From Paraphoma chrysanthemicola (lineage: Eukaryota; Ascomycota; Dothideomycetes; Pleosporales; Phaeosphaeriaceae), in contig JAGMWG010000001.1 in assembly GCA_020744225.1 (NCBI GenBank), positions 2,418,001 to 2,482,000 on the forward strand: a stretch of 64,000 nucleotides of DNA, read 5' to 3'. The notes beneath the pieces were generated by a model, which had not been told where the DNA came from, ran no database searches, and worked only from the letters and a program-made list of their open reading frames with translations. The number at the start of each line of letters is the position of its first letter. The first letter of the stretch is position 1. Both the position numbers and the translations under genes were made by a program. Below, piece by piece: positions 11,201 to 22,889 of this stretch.

Positions 11201-12621
11201 GAGCATCAGATGAAAGGCGGCACGAAAGACACCATTGCTTGGAAGTCTTTGTGGCTGCTCAGTAGTCTCGAGATAAGTCGGCGCCACCAAAGTCACTGGC
11301 TACCATTTCCTCTCATTTGCCTAGTAAAGGACTTTTTAATCAGGTGTGCAAAAAGTGCGCTGGTTCTTCGAGGTCTGATTCGTGACGATGAAGCTATTGA
11401 TTCGCCTGCGCCATTCGTTTCATGTCACGACTGCGTGGAGTGAACGGTTGACTGTCACGCCGCCAAGTTCGCCTTTTCCTATGTTTCGTTGTCTCCGCCT
11501 CATTTCATTTGACAAAGCTGGTGGGAGTGACACCGCATCTGTCCAGAACGCGCCCCTGCATGTCTGCCTCGTCTCTTGCGTAGTGTACGGTCAGTTTGAT
11601 TTGCCAGACGGATGCTGCACAATGACATCAAGTTTCGGGCTCAATATTTTGGTAGTTTGAGCACCCTTGTCTGATCGACCGTCGGCTAAACTTGCCCACC
11701 AGCCACTTCATTTCCGTTCATCCAGGGTCCCATTGCAACAGTGGAGGGCGGACCGATTCAGGCCTCGAAATGCACCGCGCAAAAGTCGGTGTTCGCGGGT
11801 CTGACGTGTCTGTTCGCCACAGTCCTTTGCTCATCGATGATGTGACTGAAGTTGCGACTGAAGGTTTGGAACTGCAACACAACCGGATGCTATCGGGAAA
11901 GTTGCGAGTTATGATTCGTGTTTCAAGCTTCGCTCTACGACAATGAGTCGGCCAGTGCTTTGCTTGGCACGAGCATCGTCTATTGAAATTTCTGTCTAGA
12001 GCGACAGGTACAATGATGTCGAATGCGAAGTGTGTACTGGCAATCAGCAACATGAGCGAGGAAGTTCGTGAAAAGCAGACAAGAGAAAGGGAGAAGCAAG
12101 TAATTGGATATCAAAGACTTCTATTTGTCTTCACGGGAGATCGAACCATCTCCGCCAAACAATAATGGACATTGGACTGTCCCTGTGTATCTTGAAAATA
12201 CAGCTCTGTGCCATTTCGGCGGCCGACTGTGTATATGTAATAATCGCTTCGTTCCGCCGTGTATCGCACCCGCTCGTTACCTGCAATCTTAAGCCGCTGA
12301 AAAGGTGAAAAGGTATAATGGGTATCGTGGTTCGAACCGGAAAGAAGAATAGGCAAAAGATAAGGTATCGACAAAAGAAAAGTAAATGATCCAAAAGAGA
12401 CCATGGTATCCCCCAGATATCGGAACGCCGAGTGTAAAATAGCCGTGTCGGCAGGCGACTGGATAGAATTAAGCCCTACGGGGCCGAACGGATCTTTCCA
12501 AGCGCAGGAAGAGTGCAAAGTCATTTCGATAATTGGTCGTGAGATGGTCCTGGTGATGGTAGATGTGGTTATGGTGAGAGTGTGGTGGTGAGGTGTCGAA
12601 GCGACCCCATGTCGTGGGCTT
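8212..12621. other. 4.4 kb gene-free stretch between convergent genes
   Basis: No supported coding gene, tRNA or rRNA. The genes on both sides end here, so the region should contain no promoter for either, yet it is far longer than ordinary convergent spacing. Base composition is close to that of coding DNA and is not AT-rich, so it does not look like repeat-induced point mutation of a transposon. Open frames on both strands are under 150 codons, lack conserved motifs and do not connect through plausible introns. A short direct repeat of ACGATTCGT occurs near 10482-10501. Confidence 0.55.
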
Positions 12622-15289
12622 TTAAAAGAGAAGACGTAGCTCGTAACCAGTCGAGTTCACGTTCTCAATGACGCTAATATCGCCATCAACCTGGATGTCC
12701 GTAGGTCCGGCGTCCCATTCACGCTTTAGATGATGTACTGGAGGGGTTCCAATTTCGTGGAATTCAGCAGTCATGTCCTGCTGCTCTGGTATCGCGCTGA
12801 TAGCATCATCGTCCATGAGGATCTGCAGCCCTTTTTGGTTGACGCGAACTGTGCGCGTTACTTTTGTAGGCTCGACGTTAATTTTCATGGCCACCCCGCT
12901 GACAAGGGCTTTAACAGTGCGTTCCATGAGATATATGGCGCGGTAGTAATTGTCGTCGGGCTGGCGTCCTGCAATTCGTGGTTGTACGAAGAAGCAAGCG
13001 ACTGGTCATTTGATTAGCATATTGTGCAACATGTTACTTGTAGGCTACATACCTGGTTTGAGCATTGGCTCGGGTGGAGGTTGATACGTCTGATCAACCC
13101 CCAAGGCTTCGATCCAGCCAGATAAAGCATGGTCATCAGAGTATGGCCGCTGGACCTTGGTAGGAACATCGGCGCCACCGGGCATGGAGACCATGCCCTT
13201 CAAATCGCCTGTTGCAGTCTGGGGCAAGTTTCTCCATTCGTTCGAGGTCATGCGTGAAGGTGGTTGGAAAGGTTTAGGTCGTTGGAATGATGAGCCGCGA
13301 CGTTTCTCTGATTGCAAAGATTGTGAGCTTGGTGTTGGCGAGACAATCGAGGAGGCACCTGTGTTTGTGCTCTGGCCTTCCCACATCTGTGCGTCAACGG
13401 CGGTGTCGAGTTTGGACAGTTCTTGTGGACTTGACACCAGCTGGACGGGATGCAAATCCGGGTCATCTTGCTCGTCGCCCTTCAGATACAAGACGCTTAC
13501 AGGCCGAGTTGAGCTGAACATGTCTTGTAAGGAAGACAGCTTGATGTGTAAGTCCTCCTCCGCTGGAGCACGCGCACCAGAGTTTGAGCTTTGCGATGAC
13601 ATGGACCAGGTCCTCTTGTGCTTTGGGACTTTTCCAGGCCGCGTGCTTGCACTGCCCTTTGATATTGAGCTGCTGCGTTTACGCTTGCCGAAGTCCTTCA
13701 TTCCAGACTCGACCTGGGCAATCTGCTGCTTCAGCTTGTCTATTGTTTTCTTGACGTGGGCAACGTCATTAGACAATTTCCTTTCCGCTCCATGGTCACG
13801 GAAGAGCTTGACTTTGCAGAAGCAGAGCTCGGCATCCAGCTTCCCTTGTGGTGAGCCGGCCACGTCGGAAATGAGTTCAGTTTTTGCGCAGAGCCGGACA
13901 GGGATGCCTTTGACGCCTTTTGAGTGACTGAAATCTGTAGACAGGAAGTTGAATCGCACAGCCAGTGAACACTCTGGTGTAGCGCTGTTGATGGGGGTCC
14001 ATGTCACAGCGAAGCCATCGAAAGAGGAGGATTCTACCTCGACCCTTGGCCGGCCCTGTACCTCGCCGCCGCCCACTTGACTGGGGTCTACAAACTCGAC
14101 TGCCTGCAGACGGCCGCCGCGCTGATGGGCTTCATTCGTGCCACGCCCTTCTTTCCAGAGCTGCCAGCAGGCAGCGGGCTTTTGCCGTTGTTGTTCGTCC
14201 TCGAAGGAGATGCGGATGAAGGTCCTGTACTTGGTGGGCGCAGCCGAGGTCTGGACCGGAGCAGTATCTACTAGCGATATTGAGTAGGCTTGGCCTTTGT
14301 TGAGATAGGTAACAGGAACTTCGTCGGATGACTTGATCATGGCGGTGGGCGCGTTCAAGGTAACGTGATATCGGAAATTCTGGTTTGGAGGCGGCGGCGG
14401 TGGTGCGACGGCGGCGGCGATATTGTCCTGATACGAGTGGGGCGCAAAGCCGATCAAAGGCGAGTGCTCCTGCATCTCGACGTCCGGGACAATGTTATCC
14501 ATGGGCGACTCCTCATGCGGCTGCGCCAGGGGGCCATGGTCGAATGCGGACGGGGCGTGGGTGAATTGGTGTGGCGCAAAGGCCTGCGAGTGCTGGGGCG
14601 GCACGCCAAAGGGATTCACATTTTGGAAGTGGTGGTGGGTGCCGAGGGCGTGCGGATTGAAGCCATGCAAGTGGGCGGTGGGCGCGATTTGGCCAGCATG
14701 GACGCCGCCCTCGGAGGTGGGGAGTGAAAGCGGTGTTCCTAGGCCGAAACTGAAGCCGGGCGTGTGCAAGTCGCCAGCCTGGCTGTGGTAGAGCGTGTTG
14801 GTGCCGCCGGGGGTGGGTGTGTAGTAGCCGGGCGGCTGATTAGCAAAAGAGGTGAAGGCAAAGCTGTTGGGGTCGAGCAGCGACGGGGTGAATCTCCAGG
14901 GCTGGTCGTTGCCGCGAGGCGTTGGGTCCTGGTCCTTGATGTCGTCGTGGTCCGGGTGGTGTCTGGTTGCAACGTCGAGGGCATCTGTGAGCGAGTGGCC
15001 GGACGGCCCCGCGACAGAATGCGAGCGCTGGGCGAGGTGCGGAAAGGCGCTCTTGAACGACTCGAGGAGTTCGTCATTCGGCTTCTGCGAGTTGGTCCTG
15101 CTGAACGGTCAGTACGGGCGGCCAAGCAACAGTGTTATGCCGGGTGGTGGTGGTGAGGGTTCGGCCACACGCGACACGCGCACATCACAGCACGCTGCAG
15201 GCCGACGGGCCAGCAACACCACAGCACACCACAGCACCGCACACGGCACCGACGAGGGTTTTGCACTGAACATACCGGTTGCGGAACAT
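12622..15289 (-). CDS. CP2/Grainyhead-family transcription factor
   Basis: Three minus-strand exons (15289-15276, 15100-13053, 12968-12622) give 802 residues. The first coding exon is only 14 nt (MFRN plus two bases) with a perfect GTATGT donor. The next exon opens with a CTGAC branch and TTCAG acceptor. Residues 6-245 are Pro/His/Gln/Ser-rich. The CP2 DNA-binding domain runs from about 246 (NFRYHVTLNAP) to 460, including YRTFIRISFEDEQQR, FAVTWTPINSATPECSLAVRFNFLSTDFS split over the core, and KGIPVRLCAKTE. A coiled-coil stretch (VKKTIDKLKQQIAQVESG) and a ubiquitin-like C-terminal dimerisation segment after GRQPDDNYYRAIYLMERTV follow. In Neurospora the Grainyhead-like factor affects conidial separation and cell-wall genes; the same role here is inference. 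Confidence 0.9.
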
Positions 15290-17553
15290 CGCGAGCAGAC
15301 TCGAGGGGGGCGCGTGGGAGACAGCAGCGGCGCATCGAGGAAGGAGCGGACGGGTGCAGGCGCAGGTCGGGGCGGGCGCTGGCTCGCCTTGTATGAAGTG
15401 GTCGGTGGACGGTGGCCGGGTCAGTAGTCACCAGCAGTCGAGCAGCTCTGGGACGTTTGGTTATGGGAACGGAGCAGCCTTCTCAGTCAGGGCAAGCCAG
15501 GCTCAAGCCACAGGGCTTTAGTATGCCCAGCGTCGAAGCCCTGCCTGGCAGAGTGACCAGGGCCGCCCACCAGCGCGTGGCATCGGAACGGTCAGTGCAG
15601 CGCGCGCAGGATGCAGTGGGGTCGCGGTCTAGCCACGCCTGCGCGCCGTCATTCTGCGCGGCCGCTCTGCCTGCACAGCCACTGCCCTACGACAGCCGCG
15701 CGCCGGCCAGACTCGAGTGTCGCCGCATGCGGCTGCGATTGTCGCTGCAGCTGTCGCAATCCCGCGCGCTGGAGCGCTCCAAACAAATCCGCGCGAGGCC
15801 TGCCGTGTCGCTACCAGTCCGTCGTTTCTCGAAGACCTTCCCCCCCGCCGCCACGCACGCCCAACCCCAAGCCGTGCCACACCCCGTGCGCCTGCGCGTC
15901 TGCGTGCTGTGGCTGCCCTGGCCTTCCCCGTGCCGACTCGAGCCTCGCAACCACGAATCCTCCGTCCCGTCTCCGTCTATGAGCGCACTTCGCTTCCCTT
16001 GTTCGTTGCAGCTTCCACGCGGCACACCGCACTGCCGGCTGCCCCAGGCACGCGCCCGCTGTGCGTCCGCTGCGCTTCCCCTACGTGCCATTCGCCAGCG
16101 CGACCTCCTCGGGCCAATCCCGCAATCAGCCGTTGGCGCCGCAGACCATGTTTGTGTGTACCGCTTGAGCAAAGCCAACTCGCCCGTTGCCTCTAGTCTA
16201 ATGAGTTAATTCCTAACGTCGTCTGGTCGCTGTCAAGCCGAGATTAAGGAGTCAGCAGCGGGCGCTTTCCCGAAACCAGCGCCCGCACCACCGCCTCTCC
16301 TGCCCCATTGCACTCACGGCCTTCGTCATAATCACAACACCCTTGCGCGAAAAAGAACACCCAAATCCAATTCGCATCGCGGGCGCCGCCCAAAGCGTCC
16401 ATCCTGTGCAATCCCACACCAGGATGCTGCTGCATGTGCTGGTTGTGCCGAGGCCAATCGCACGCAGCTGGAACCCCCGACCGATAAAGCGGCACCACGA
16501 TTTTCCTGCGAAGCGAACTTGTGTAAAAATAAGCGTGGCGATATGTTACAGACCGACGTCAAAGACGATCCATTAGCGAACCACACGCCCTGCAGACCAT
16601 CACGCGGGAGCAGCGTCGCTCAAGTAGGCCATGATTGACAGTCCACCCTTGGGCCGGCACAGCCACAGCGTTGCGGCTCTACAAACGGGTCGTGATCGAC
16701 AAACTGTGGCGAGAGTGCTGTGGCGTCAAACACAGAGCAGCTAATCACGCAGCAGCAGTCGTCGTCTGGACGCGTAGCCTTGCAGCATGACATGGAGCTC
16801 AGTAGAAGCGGCCAGAGAGAACTAGATTCTCGTGTGAGCTCATTGTGGTAGATTCCGTACCCTTTCGGGCAGATACAAGCGCACTAGATGCTCGCAGAAA
16901 GCACTAGCCACAAGTGAGAATGAGAGGTAACCTCCGTGCCACCATTAGACGGCTCTTTAAAAGCCTACTTGTCATAGGTACAGACTGTGACGAGAGTCGT
17001 CGTAATCGCGTTCCTGATGTAAGCTCCAGTGGCGACTTGGGCGAGGAGATACTCATCTCGCTTTGCACTTGGGCAACCACAGTTTGATTGCATACTACAC
17101 ACATGCCCTGTCGCTACTGGCTCATGTACTACCAATGTCAGCCCGCCATACGTAAGAAATCTAGCCTGTCCAATGGCCTCCAGATGCCAGCGTCAGTCGC
17201 CCATTATCTCTGTCCCTTGGGCCGCTATGTGCTTCCCTCCTGTCGTATACTAGGACTATGTCGAACGCAGGAATGCGGCCGTCTGTCACGGTCACACAAT
17301 TATAAGCAAGCCGAAGCGGAGACTCTCGCCTGAAGCACAAACCGTCTTATTTCCAACGACCATACCTACGCCGTGACATGATGTCGGACGCTTGCTGCGC
17401 ACAGACGCTGCAAGCTCGTTGCAATCTTCTGGTGGCAGTATCTTGTCCAGATACTATTAAGAAACGGCTAAAATCATTCTTCCGTATGACTTAAGGCTAT
17501 TATACCGTGCTTCAACCGGAGGCAGCTGCATCTACGCCGTTGGCAGTGTGATT
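15290..17553. promoter_or_regulatory. Long upstream region of the CP2 gene
   Basis: 2.26 kb lie upstream of the CP2 start and downstream of the next gene, which ends at 17554 on the same strand. From 15.3 to 16.2 kb the sequence is GC-rich with long C-rich runs on the plus strand, suggesting a long leader or CpG-rich promoter. The rest is unremarkable. A plus-strand open frame of 265 codons at 15412-16209 looks composition-driven and is not accepted as a gene. Confidence 0.45.
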
Positions 17554-19738
17554 CTACTGATCCGTCATGTCGACTTTGCGAGGCGCCTTGGCGAAAGAAC
17601 TGTTCACAGATGATTTTGCGCTGCTTGATGCGGGACAATTACCCCCTGGCTTGGCGCCATTGGAATAGTCTGCTTGTTTTGCTGCAGCAAGGCTGGCGAT
17701 GCTGTTCGGCATACCAATATCACTAGGTGCGTCTTTGGGAGACAGCGATGAATCCGAACTTCGCAGACTGTAGGAACTACTTCTGCTGCTCGAACTCAGA
17801 TGCAGGACCCCGCCGTTCATGTCTCGGAATGCAGTCCTTATGCTAGATGGCGAATTGTGACGTCCATCTTTCGTCGTTACCAAGCTGCACTTAAGACTGG
17901 AAAGTGGTGATTGCCGACGGAGACTTCCGTGAGGCGCTACAGGGCTTGGTATCTTCGTAGAGGACGTGTGTGGAGTCAGAGTCTGAGCAGGGGACGCCAG
18001 ATATCGTGGTGGTGACTCCGCATTGACAGTCTGCGGCGCCTTTGAATGGCTTAGGTCAGAATGTTCATCCCCAAAGTCCTCCTTGAGTGCTTGCAAATGA
18101 TCCTCTCCAGGATCGAAGGAGAAATGACGACGACGCTTCTGATCAGAGGTCAACTGAGGCTGAGACTGAAACCTTCTCAGAGTCCGCTTTGGGGTCTCGT
18201 CCTCAATGTACGGGTTTTGAAGATCCGGTACACCAGGGATCTGGCTCTGATGAATATGTGCCTTCTCACCAATTCGAGTTATGGTATCAACCTTTGGCTC
18301 AGAGAAAAGCCTCAAAAGGCTGTTAACAAAGCCTTCAGTGTCAAGCCCCCGTCGCCGCGCGACCAAGACTCCCAGCTCACGTAGAGCGAGGAAAGCATCA
18401 CATTCGACAGTCATCTCGACCATTGCAGTTGAGGATGCCGAGAGCTCGTCGGGAAGTGGGTCCCCGTTGCCGCCGGAGAAGCCAGAAGTCAAATAAGAAT
18501 TCGCAATAGAAGGTGTAGTGTCCATGCGTATGAGTTTTGCTAGATTCAATTCACTCTGGATTTTGCGTGATAGCGTCCTATCTTCGCTGGGCGGTGTGCC
18601 GATGCGGAGATCAGCCCCTACTGTTCCAGTAAATTGTCGGGAAAGTGCCACCATCTTCCCGGACGGTGAGGTGGGTCGTTGAAGAAGGACTGCTAACGTT
18701 AGTTTGGAACGATCAGGGGTGTCATATGAGAGCTCACCTCTATGGCTTCTGACCTTTATCTGCTCATCAAGCTGGTCCTGCGTCAAGAACTCATTCCATG
18801 TGGTCGGCCCGTCGTTTGAGATGGTCTTGCGGTGCATGCGCTTGCGGTCGACGACACTCCCTTGCCTCGCATGAAGAACGCTGTGCCTTTGTCAGCAGAC
18901 TGAGTGCAATACTCATCTAGGGGGTATACCCTGCAACACCCGTTGTACCCTGAGCAATCAGTAGCTCTAGACGGCGAACCTCTTCTGCATATCTACGCTC
19001 GTCTTTCACCCGCCGACCCTTGACATCTTCAAGTTCCTGTTCTGTGCTCTCAAGAGCTGCCAGCAAGTGCTCGTGCCATGTTCTGAGTTTGTGATATGCT
19101 TCGAAAATGCGAAAGAGACCATTGTTATGCTCGACTGGGATAGGCTTCAAGCAATAGCTGATCATGTGCGAGCGAACTGCTTGGATCGCCAGGACCGGGT
19201 CCGCATACGTCTGTGCCTCTGGCTCATGGTCGTCCCACGGTTCGGCAAACTCAGGCCCCTTTGGCGCGTCCTTGGAAGCGCTAAAGAGCGACGTATATCT
19301 GGTCAGCTTTGGCTTGGAGTTGCGGTGTGGGGTCGCGCAAGCTGCACGCCCATCGCGTGCCTCGTCAGTATCCTCCATCGTAGGCGCTGTGGGAGGTCCC
19401 ACCGGGGTAGCAGGACGGCTCCCTTGTATGGTCATCCGCCAGCCATGGTGACGGCGTCGGTCGCTCAAGTCGTCAGCAGTGATAGTCTCTTCGGCGCCCA
19501 ATTTGAGCGGCTGAAGCTCCTTCGGCTTGTTCTGTATCTTCTTTCGCCAGCCACCGCCCTTGTTTTCTGGCATTGTATCCTTGCCCGCTTCCGCTATTGG
19601 CGTGTTCTTCTCTGCGGTGCTGCTACGTGCCGCGTGCTGCACTGCTGTTTGTCGTCTCTCCTTTGCTGCGGACTGCTTCATCAGGGCGTGCTGAACTTCT
19701 CCTTCCTCCTCCGCAGAATTGTAAAGGCCGCGGTACAT
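17554..19738 (-). CDS. Conserved-looking coiled-coil/Ser-rich protein, function unknown
   Basis: Not recognised. Three minus-strand exons (19738-18930, 18886-18738, 18689-17554) join in phase to 697 residues. The first join gives VAG-HSVLHARQGSVVDRKRM. The second intron is 48 nt without an in-frame stop (GTGAGC donor, CTAAC, AGCAG). About residues 175-265 contain a compact hydrophobic segment (DPVLAIQAVRSHMISYCLKP, then FRIFEAYHKLRTWHEHLLA) followed by a charged coiled coil. A second ordered segment lies around the first half of exon 3 (MVEMTVECDAFLALRELGVLVARRRG). The rest is basic, Ser/Pro-rich and probably disordered, with many possible phosphosites. No signal peptide or membrane segment. 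The start is the first ATG of the frame. An upstream exon cannot be excluded. Confidence 0.75.
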
Positions 19739-21285
19739 CGCACCCAAACTGCAGGGGCGTGACTGCCTGGGCGTCGCCTGTCAAGCTCTTGCTCCCACGT
19801 GGAAGTTGAGGCTGGAAAGAGCGACATGACGTGGCGGAAGCTACCCCCGACACCGACATCACTTTCACTCTTTCACCATTCCATCTCTTTCCATGGTAAA
19901 TGCTCACCTTTTGTCACTGACTCAAATGGCCTGTATGTAAGCGCTCCTCGTGTTGCTACTTCGCACTGAACTTGCTAGTCGTAGTTGGCAGGTAGAGTCT
20001 AATTCTCTACTTCTCCTTGTTAGTGTTCATGATGCGCTCTACGACTCAAAGCACCGTGACAATATCTGCAGACAGCAATTGATCCACCTCGCCGTCAGAT
20101 GTAGTCTACAGATCCTCTCGCACAATCACGAAATCCCTACGCGAAAATCTCCGGTGCGGGTGTAGATTACCACGTCCTGAAAAGAAAGCAGACCAAACCA
20201 TCAGCGGAGCGAGAATATCTCGCTACCTTGCAAAGAAAGATGTCAGGCAACGTTGAGAATCATGCTGATGATGCAGTTACCTTCACATCCTTATCTGGGG
20301 TATTTGATACCTAGCTACGGCTTCGAATGAACATCAACACGTAGCACGTTTCTCTGAACTACGCGACATTGTTGTAGAAGTCAACGAAGCGCCGTTATGG
20401 TGGGTGGGCAGGAGATGGAAAGAGGACGCGCACTAAGGACTCAACTAGCTCAGCCTGAGGCACCACCAATCATGTGTGTTGGCCAACCCCGCGCGAACAA
20501 CACGACACGACTCCACCGCCAGAGCGTAAAGGGAGCACGCAGCTCGGGCTGTCAAGAACAGGAGACAGCGATCACCAGGTATGGCCCACGTGATGAGTCA
20601 CAATGAGTTGCAGGACCAGGAAAGGCTGAATTCTTACAGGTTTCGAGTGCGTTTTGACGGCGTTTCATCTCAATTGGGCCACTCCTCCTCAGCACCACCA
20701 CCCCGATTTGCGAAGTGTCGAATATTGCAAGCGCGAACATGTATGCAACACTATAGAGTCTCTCAGAGCAGTTCATAGCAGTAGGAAAGTATGCCACACT
20801 CGTATTCCTCTCGCCATGATCTTAGCGATTTAGCGCTGAATGAGCACTCGATCTGCCAATACGTAAATGGACGATCTCTTTAGACTCTGAGGCACTCTCG
20901 ACACAGTCCCAGACATCACGATACGCTTCTTACTTCGCTTATGGGCGCTGCGGTAGCCGTGCTTGGCCCGCCCAGCGCTTGACCCAAGCCTTCATACTGG
21001 ATGTGAAACCAGATCCTCAGGAACCATGGCTGGCCGGTTTCAGGCCACGCATGTACGTAGAGACAATACCGCGGTTCTATACATAGTCTGGGCATTGTAT
21101 AAAAGTGTTTGCTACCCGGCTAAGGCGGAGAGGCTCTTTACTTCAAGCTCACCTTTGCAAGTCACGTCTAGTCTCATCTTCCGCATTCTCTTCTCCACCA
21201 ACTTTACTACATTCCTTTGTCGCCGGGCGACCTTTCGATACAAATCTAAAATACTCTTCCTCTCTACACAACAAGAACCGTCAAA
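19739..21285. other. Divergent intergenic region
   Basis: About 1.5 kb separate the start of the 697-aa gene (minus) from the small secreted peptide gene (plus). No gene is supported. The last 190 bases form the promoter and C/T-rich leader of the peptide gene. Confidence 0.5.
21098..21104 (+). promoter_or_regulatory. TATA box of the small secreted peptide gene
   Basis: TATAAAA stands 182 bases upstream of the ATG at 21286. A C/T-rich stretch of the kind found at fungal leaders follows it. A canonical TATA box suits a strongly or conditionally expressed gene. Confidence 0.5.
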
Positions 21286-21487
21286 ATGAAGTTCACTACT
21301 GTAATTGCTACTATTCTCTCCATGGCCGCTTTCGCCATGGCTGCGCCCATCTCAGGTATGTTACGCTCAGTTTACCGCTTGCACAGACTCACTTGCTAAC
21401 GATTCGTCAGAGATCGACGCTCGCCAGAACCACGGCATGTGCGTGAAGAGCGCTGCCGGCACCGTGGAACAGATTCCCGACTGCTAG
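21286..21487 (+). CDS. 48-residue secreted cysteine-containing peptide
   Basis: Two exons (21286-21355, 21411-21487) encode 48 residues. The 55-nt intron has GTATGT, GCTAAC and a TCAG acceptor, and the phases match. Residues 1-19 form a clear signal peptide (MKFTTVIATILSMAAFAMA, then APIS). The mature part is about 29 residues with two cysteines, the second being the last residue (IPDC stop). The ATG context CAAAATGA and a TATA box support expression. The architecture, a very short secreted peptide with a C-terminal cysteine, fits small secreted proteins or effector-like peptides, but no family is recognised. A single Arg (DAR-QN) could be a processing point; this is inference. The gene is short enough to be missed by automated callers. 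Confidence 0.75.
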
Positions 21488-21818
21488 ACATGATACCTAA
21501 ACACGCAGGAGTGGAATAATGGAGGCGGCATAGTAAGAGGAGGACATTAGAGGAACGACTTCTAGCACAAATGTGTACTGTTAAGGGGGAAGAAAATGTG
21601 ACTGGGCAACATGGAATATCGATGACAGTGTGTTCCTGGACGAGAATGCACCAAGAATAGACAACATCACCGAGTGATGCACTACAATTCGAGCAAACAT
21701 CTTCTTCCGTGTCTATACAGACTGGTCCGCGCATTACTAGTAACAAGACGAAGTGATGATGTTTCAACGCTGTCTATGCATCCAACAGAAGCGACCTAAT
21801 TACCTTGACTCTTCCACT
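21488..21818. other. Intergenic between convergent genes
   Basis: 331 bases between the secreted peptide stop and the BTB gene stop. They should hold both 3' UTRs. I see nothing else. Confidence 0.5.
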
Positions 21819-22889
21819 TTACCTCCCTAAAAAGACATCCCCACAGTTTCCCGTCTCATCATGCTCGTGATACAACATACACCTTGCCCCTCTCCATGGC
21901 TTACAACTTTCCCACTTCTTCACCCTCCTTTCCTTGCCCTCTCCCGCGCCACCCTCGGTCGCATCAAGCGCATGCTCATCCACAACCTCCCATTTGCCCC
22001 TCCCATCGTCCCAGCCCGCCATGCCTGTCCCGCCTTCGACGCACTTGGTGCAAAACGCCACACAGCAGTCATCGCACGCCACAGCACCGTACCGCGGCGG
22101 TAGAATGGTTCTGCAATTATCACACGCACGCACAGCGTGCCACGAGTCTGGACACCACATTCTGAGTCGATGGCGCACGAGCGCTTGTTCGCACGGCCGT
22201 TTGAGCTGCACACACAAATCGCGCAAGAAAGCAGCGTGCCACAAGTCGCCGTGGCTTTCAAGCAAGCGGTCTGTCTTCTTGAAGGCGAAGAGATCGACAA
22301 CAAGGCTACGCAAGGGGGCCGAGTCACGAATATGTTCGTATAGAATGCGCGTGTCGCTTGGAGTAAGGACACTGTTTGTCCGGTCGGCGAGATCGGACAG
22401 TAGGTCTACGACGGCGTTGCGGAGGCTTTCGAAGCAGAGACGATCAGCCAGAGCGTATATATGCAACAGTGTGTAGTAGGCGGGCTTTCCGTCTTTGTAA
22501 GGCGGTGGGATAGATCCGGTATAGAGCCATGAGACGACGAGTTGGAAGTGCGCAACGTCGATGTCGTCGAGGCGGACGGTGTTGGTACTCGCTTCGGAAA
22601 ATGGACCACTGAGTGCAGCGCGGAAGTAGGGTGATTGTGCCGTCAGCAATGAAGTGTGGATCAAGAAAGGCGTTCCTTTGGACCCGATGAGTAGAGTCGA
22701 AGTGGTCGTGAGGTCAGAGGGGCTGGCTCTGTGGCGAAAGTCAATGGGTGGTGTTTGGTTCGGCGCCCTTGCATGCCTGACATACCTCAGTTGGCTAGAA
22801 TTAGCACCGCTCCATGTGTATGGTGGTGGGAGATTGGTTGGAATGCGACTTGTATCTCTACTGACTGTGCGTACAGACTTTAGCGTCAT
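21819..22889 (-). CDS. BTB/POZ-domain protein with C-terminal Cys cluster
   Basis: Modelled as two minus-strand exons (22889-22786, 22728-21819), 337 residues. The intron (22785-22729, 57 nt) has GTATGT, TTGAC and CACAG sites but no in-frame stop, so an unspliced form of 356 residues would also be open. The BTB fold covers about residues 40-140: TTTSTLLIGSKGTPFLIHTS, SPYFRAALSGPFSEA, then a DDIDVAHFQLVVSWLYTG block. The C-terminal third holds CDNC, CDDC and CTKC pairs, a likely zinc-binding cluster. BTB proteins are typically dimerisation modules or Cullin-3 adaptors. No partner can be named. The ATG at 22889 is chosen because upstream in-frame codons have no ATG. Confidence 0.85.
   Translation of the reverse strand: MTLKSVRTVSRDTSRIPTNLPPPYTWSGANSSQLRYVRHARAPNQTPPIDFRHRASPSDLTTTSTLLIGSKGTPFLIHTSLLTAQSPYFRAALSGPFSEASTNTVRLDDIDVAHFQLVVSWLYTGSIPPPYKDGKPAYYTLLHIYALADRLCFESLRNAVVDLLSDLADRTNSVLTPSDTRILYEHIRDSAPLRSLVVDLFAFKKTDRLLESHGDLWHAAFLRDLCVQLKRPCEQALVRHRLRMWCPDSWHAVRACDNCRTILPPRYGAVACDDCCVAFCTKCVEGGTGMAGWDDGRGKWEVVDEHALDATEGGAGEGKERRVKKWESCKPWRGARCMLYHEHDETGNCGDVFLGR

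Noticed and set aside
12325..12345. GTGGTTCGAACCGG, resembling a tRNA T-arm
   Set aside because: No acceptor, D or anticodon arm can be folded around it on either strand.
12111..12524. 137-codon minus-strand open frame downstream of the CP2 gene
   Set aside because: No recognisable feature apart from a hydrophobic patch, and no supporting splice or promoter signs.
8212..12621. RIP-degenerated transposon as the explanation for the gap
   Set aside because: The stretch is not AT-rich, and no terminal repeats, transposase or polymerase fragments are visible.
15412..16209. 265-codon plus-strand open frame upstream of the CP2 gene
   Set aside because: The protein is Arg/Ala/Pro/Ser-rich with no domain, in a GC-rich stretch where other frames are also open. 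It is best explained by composition.
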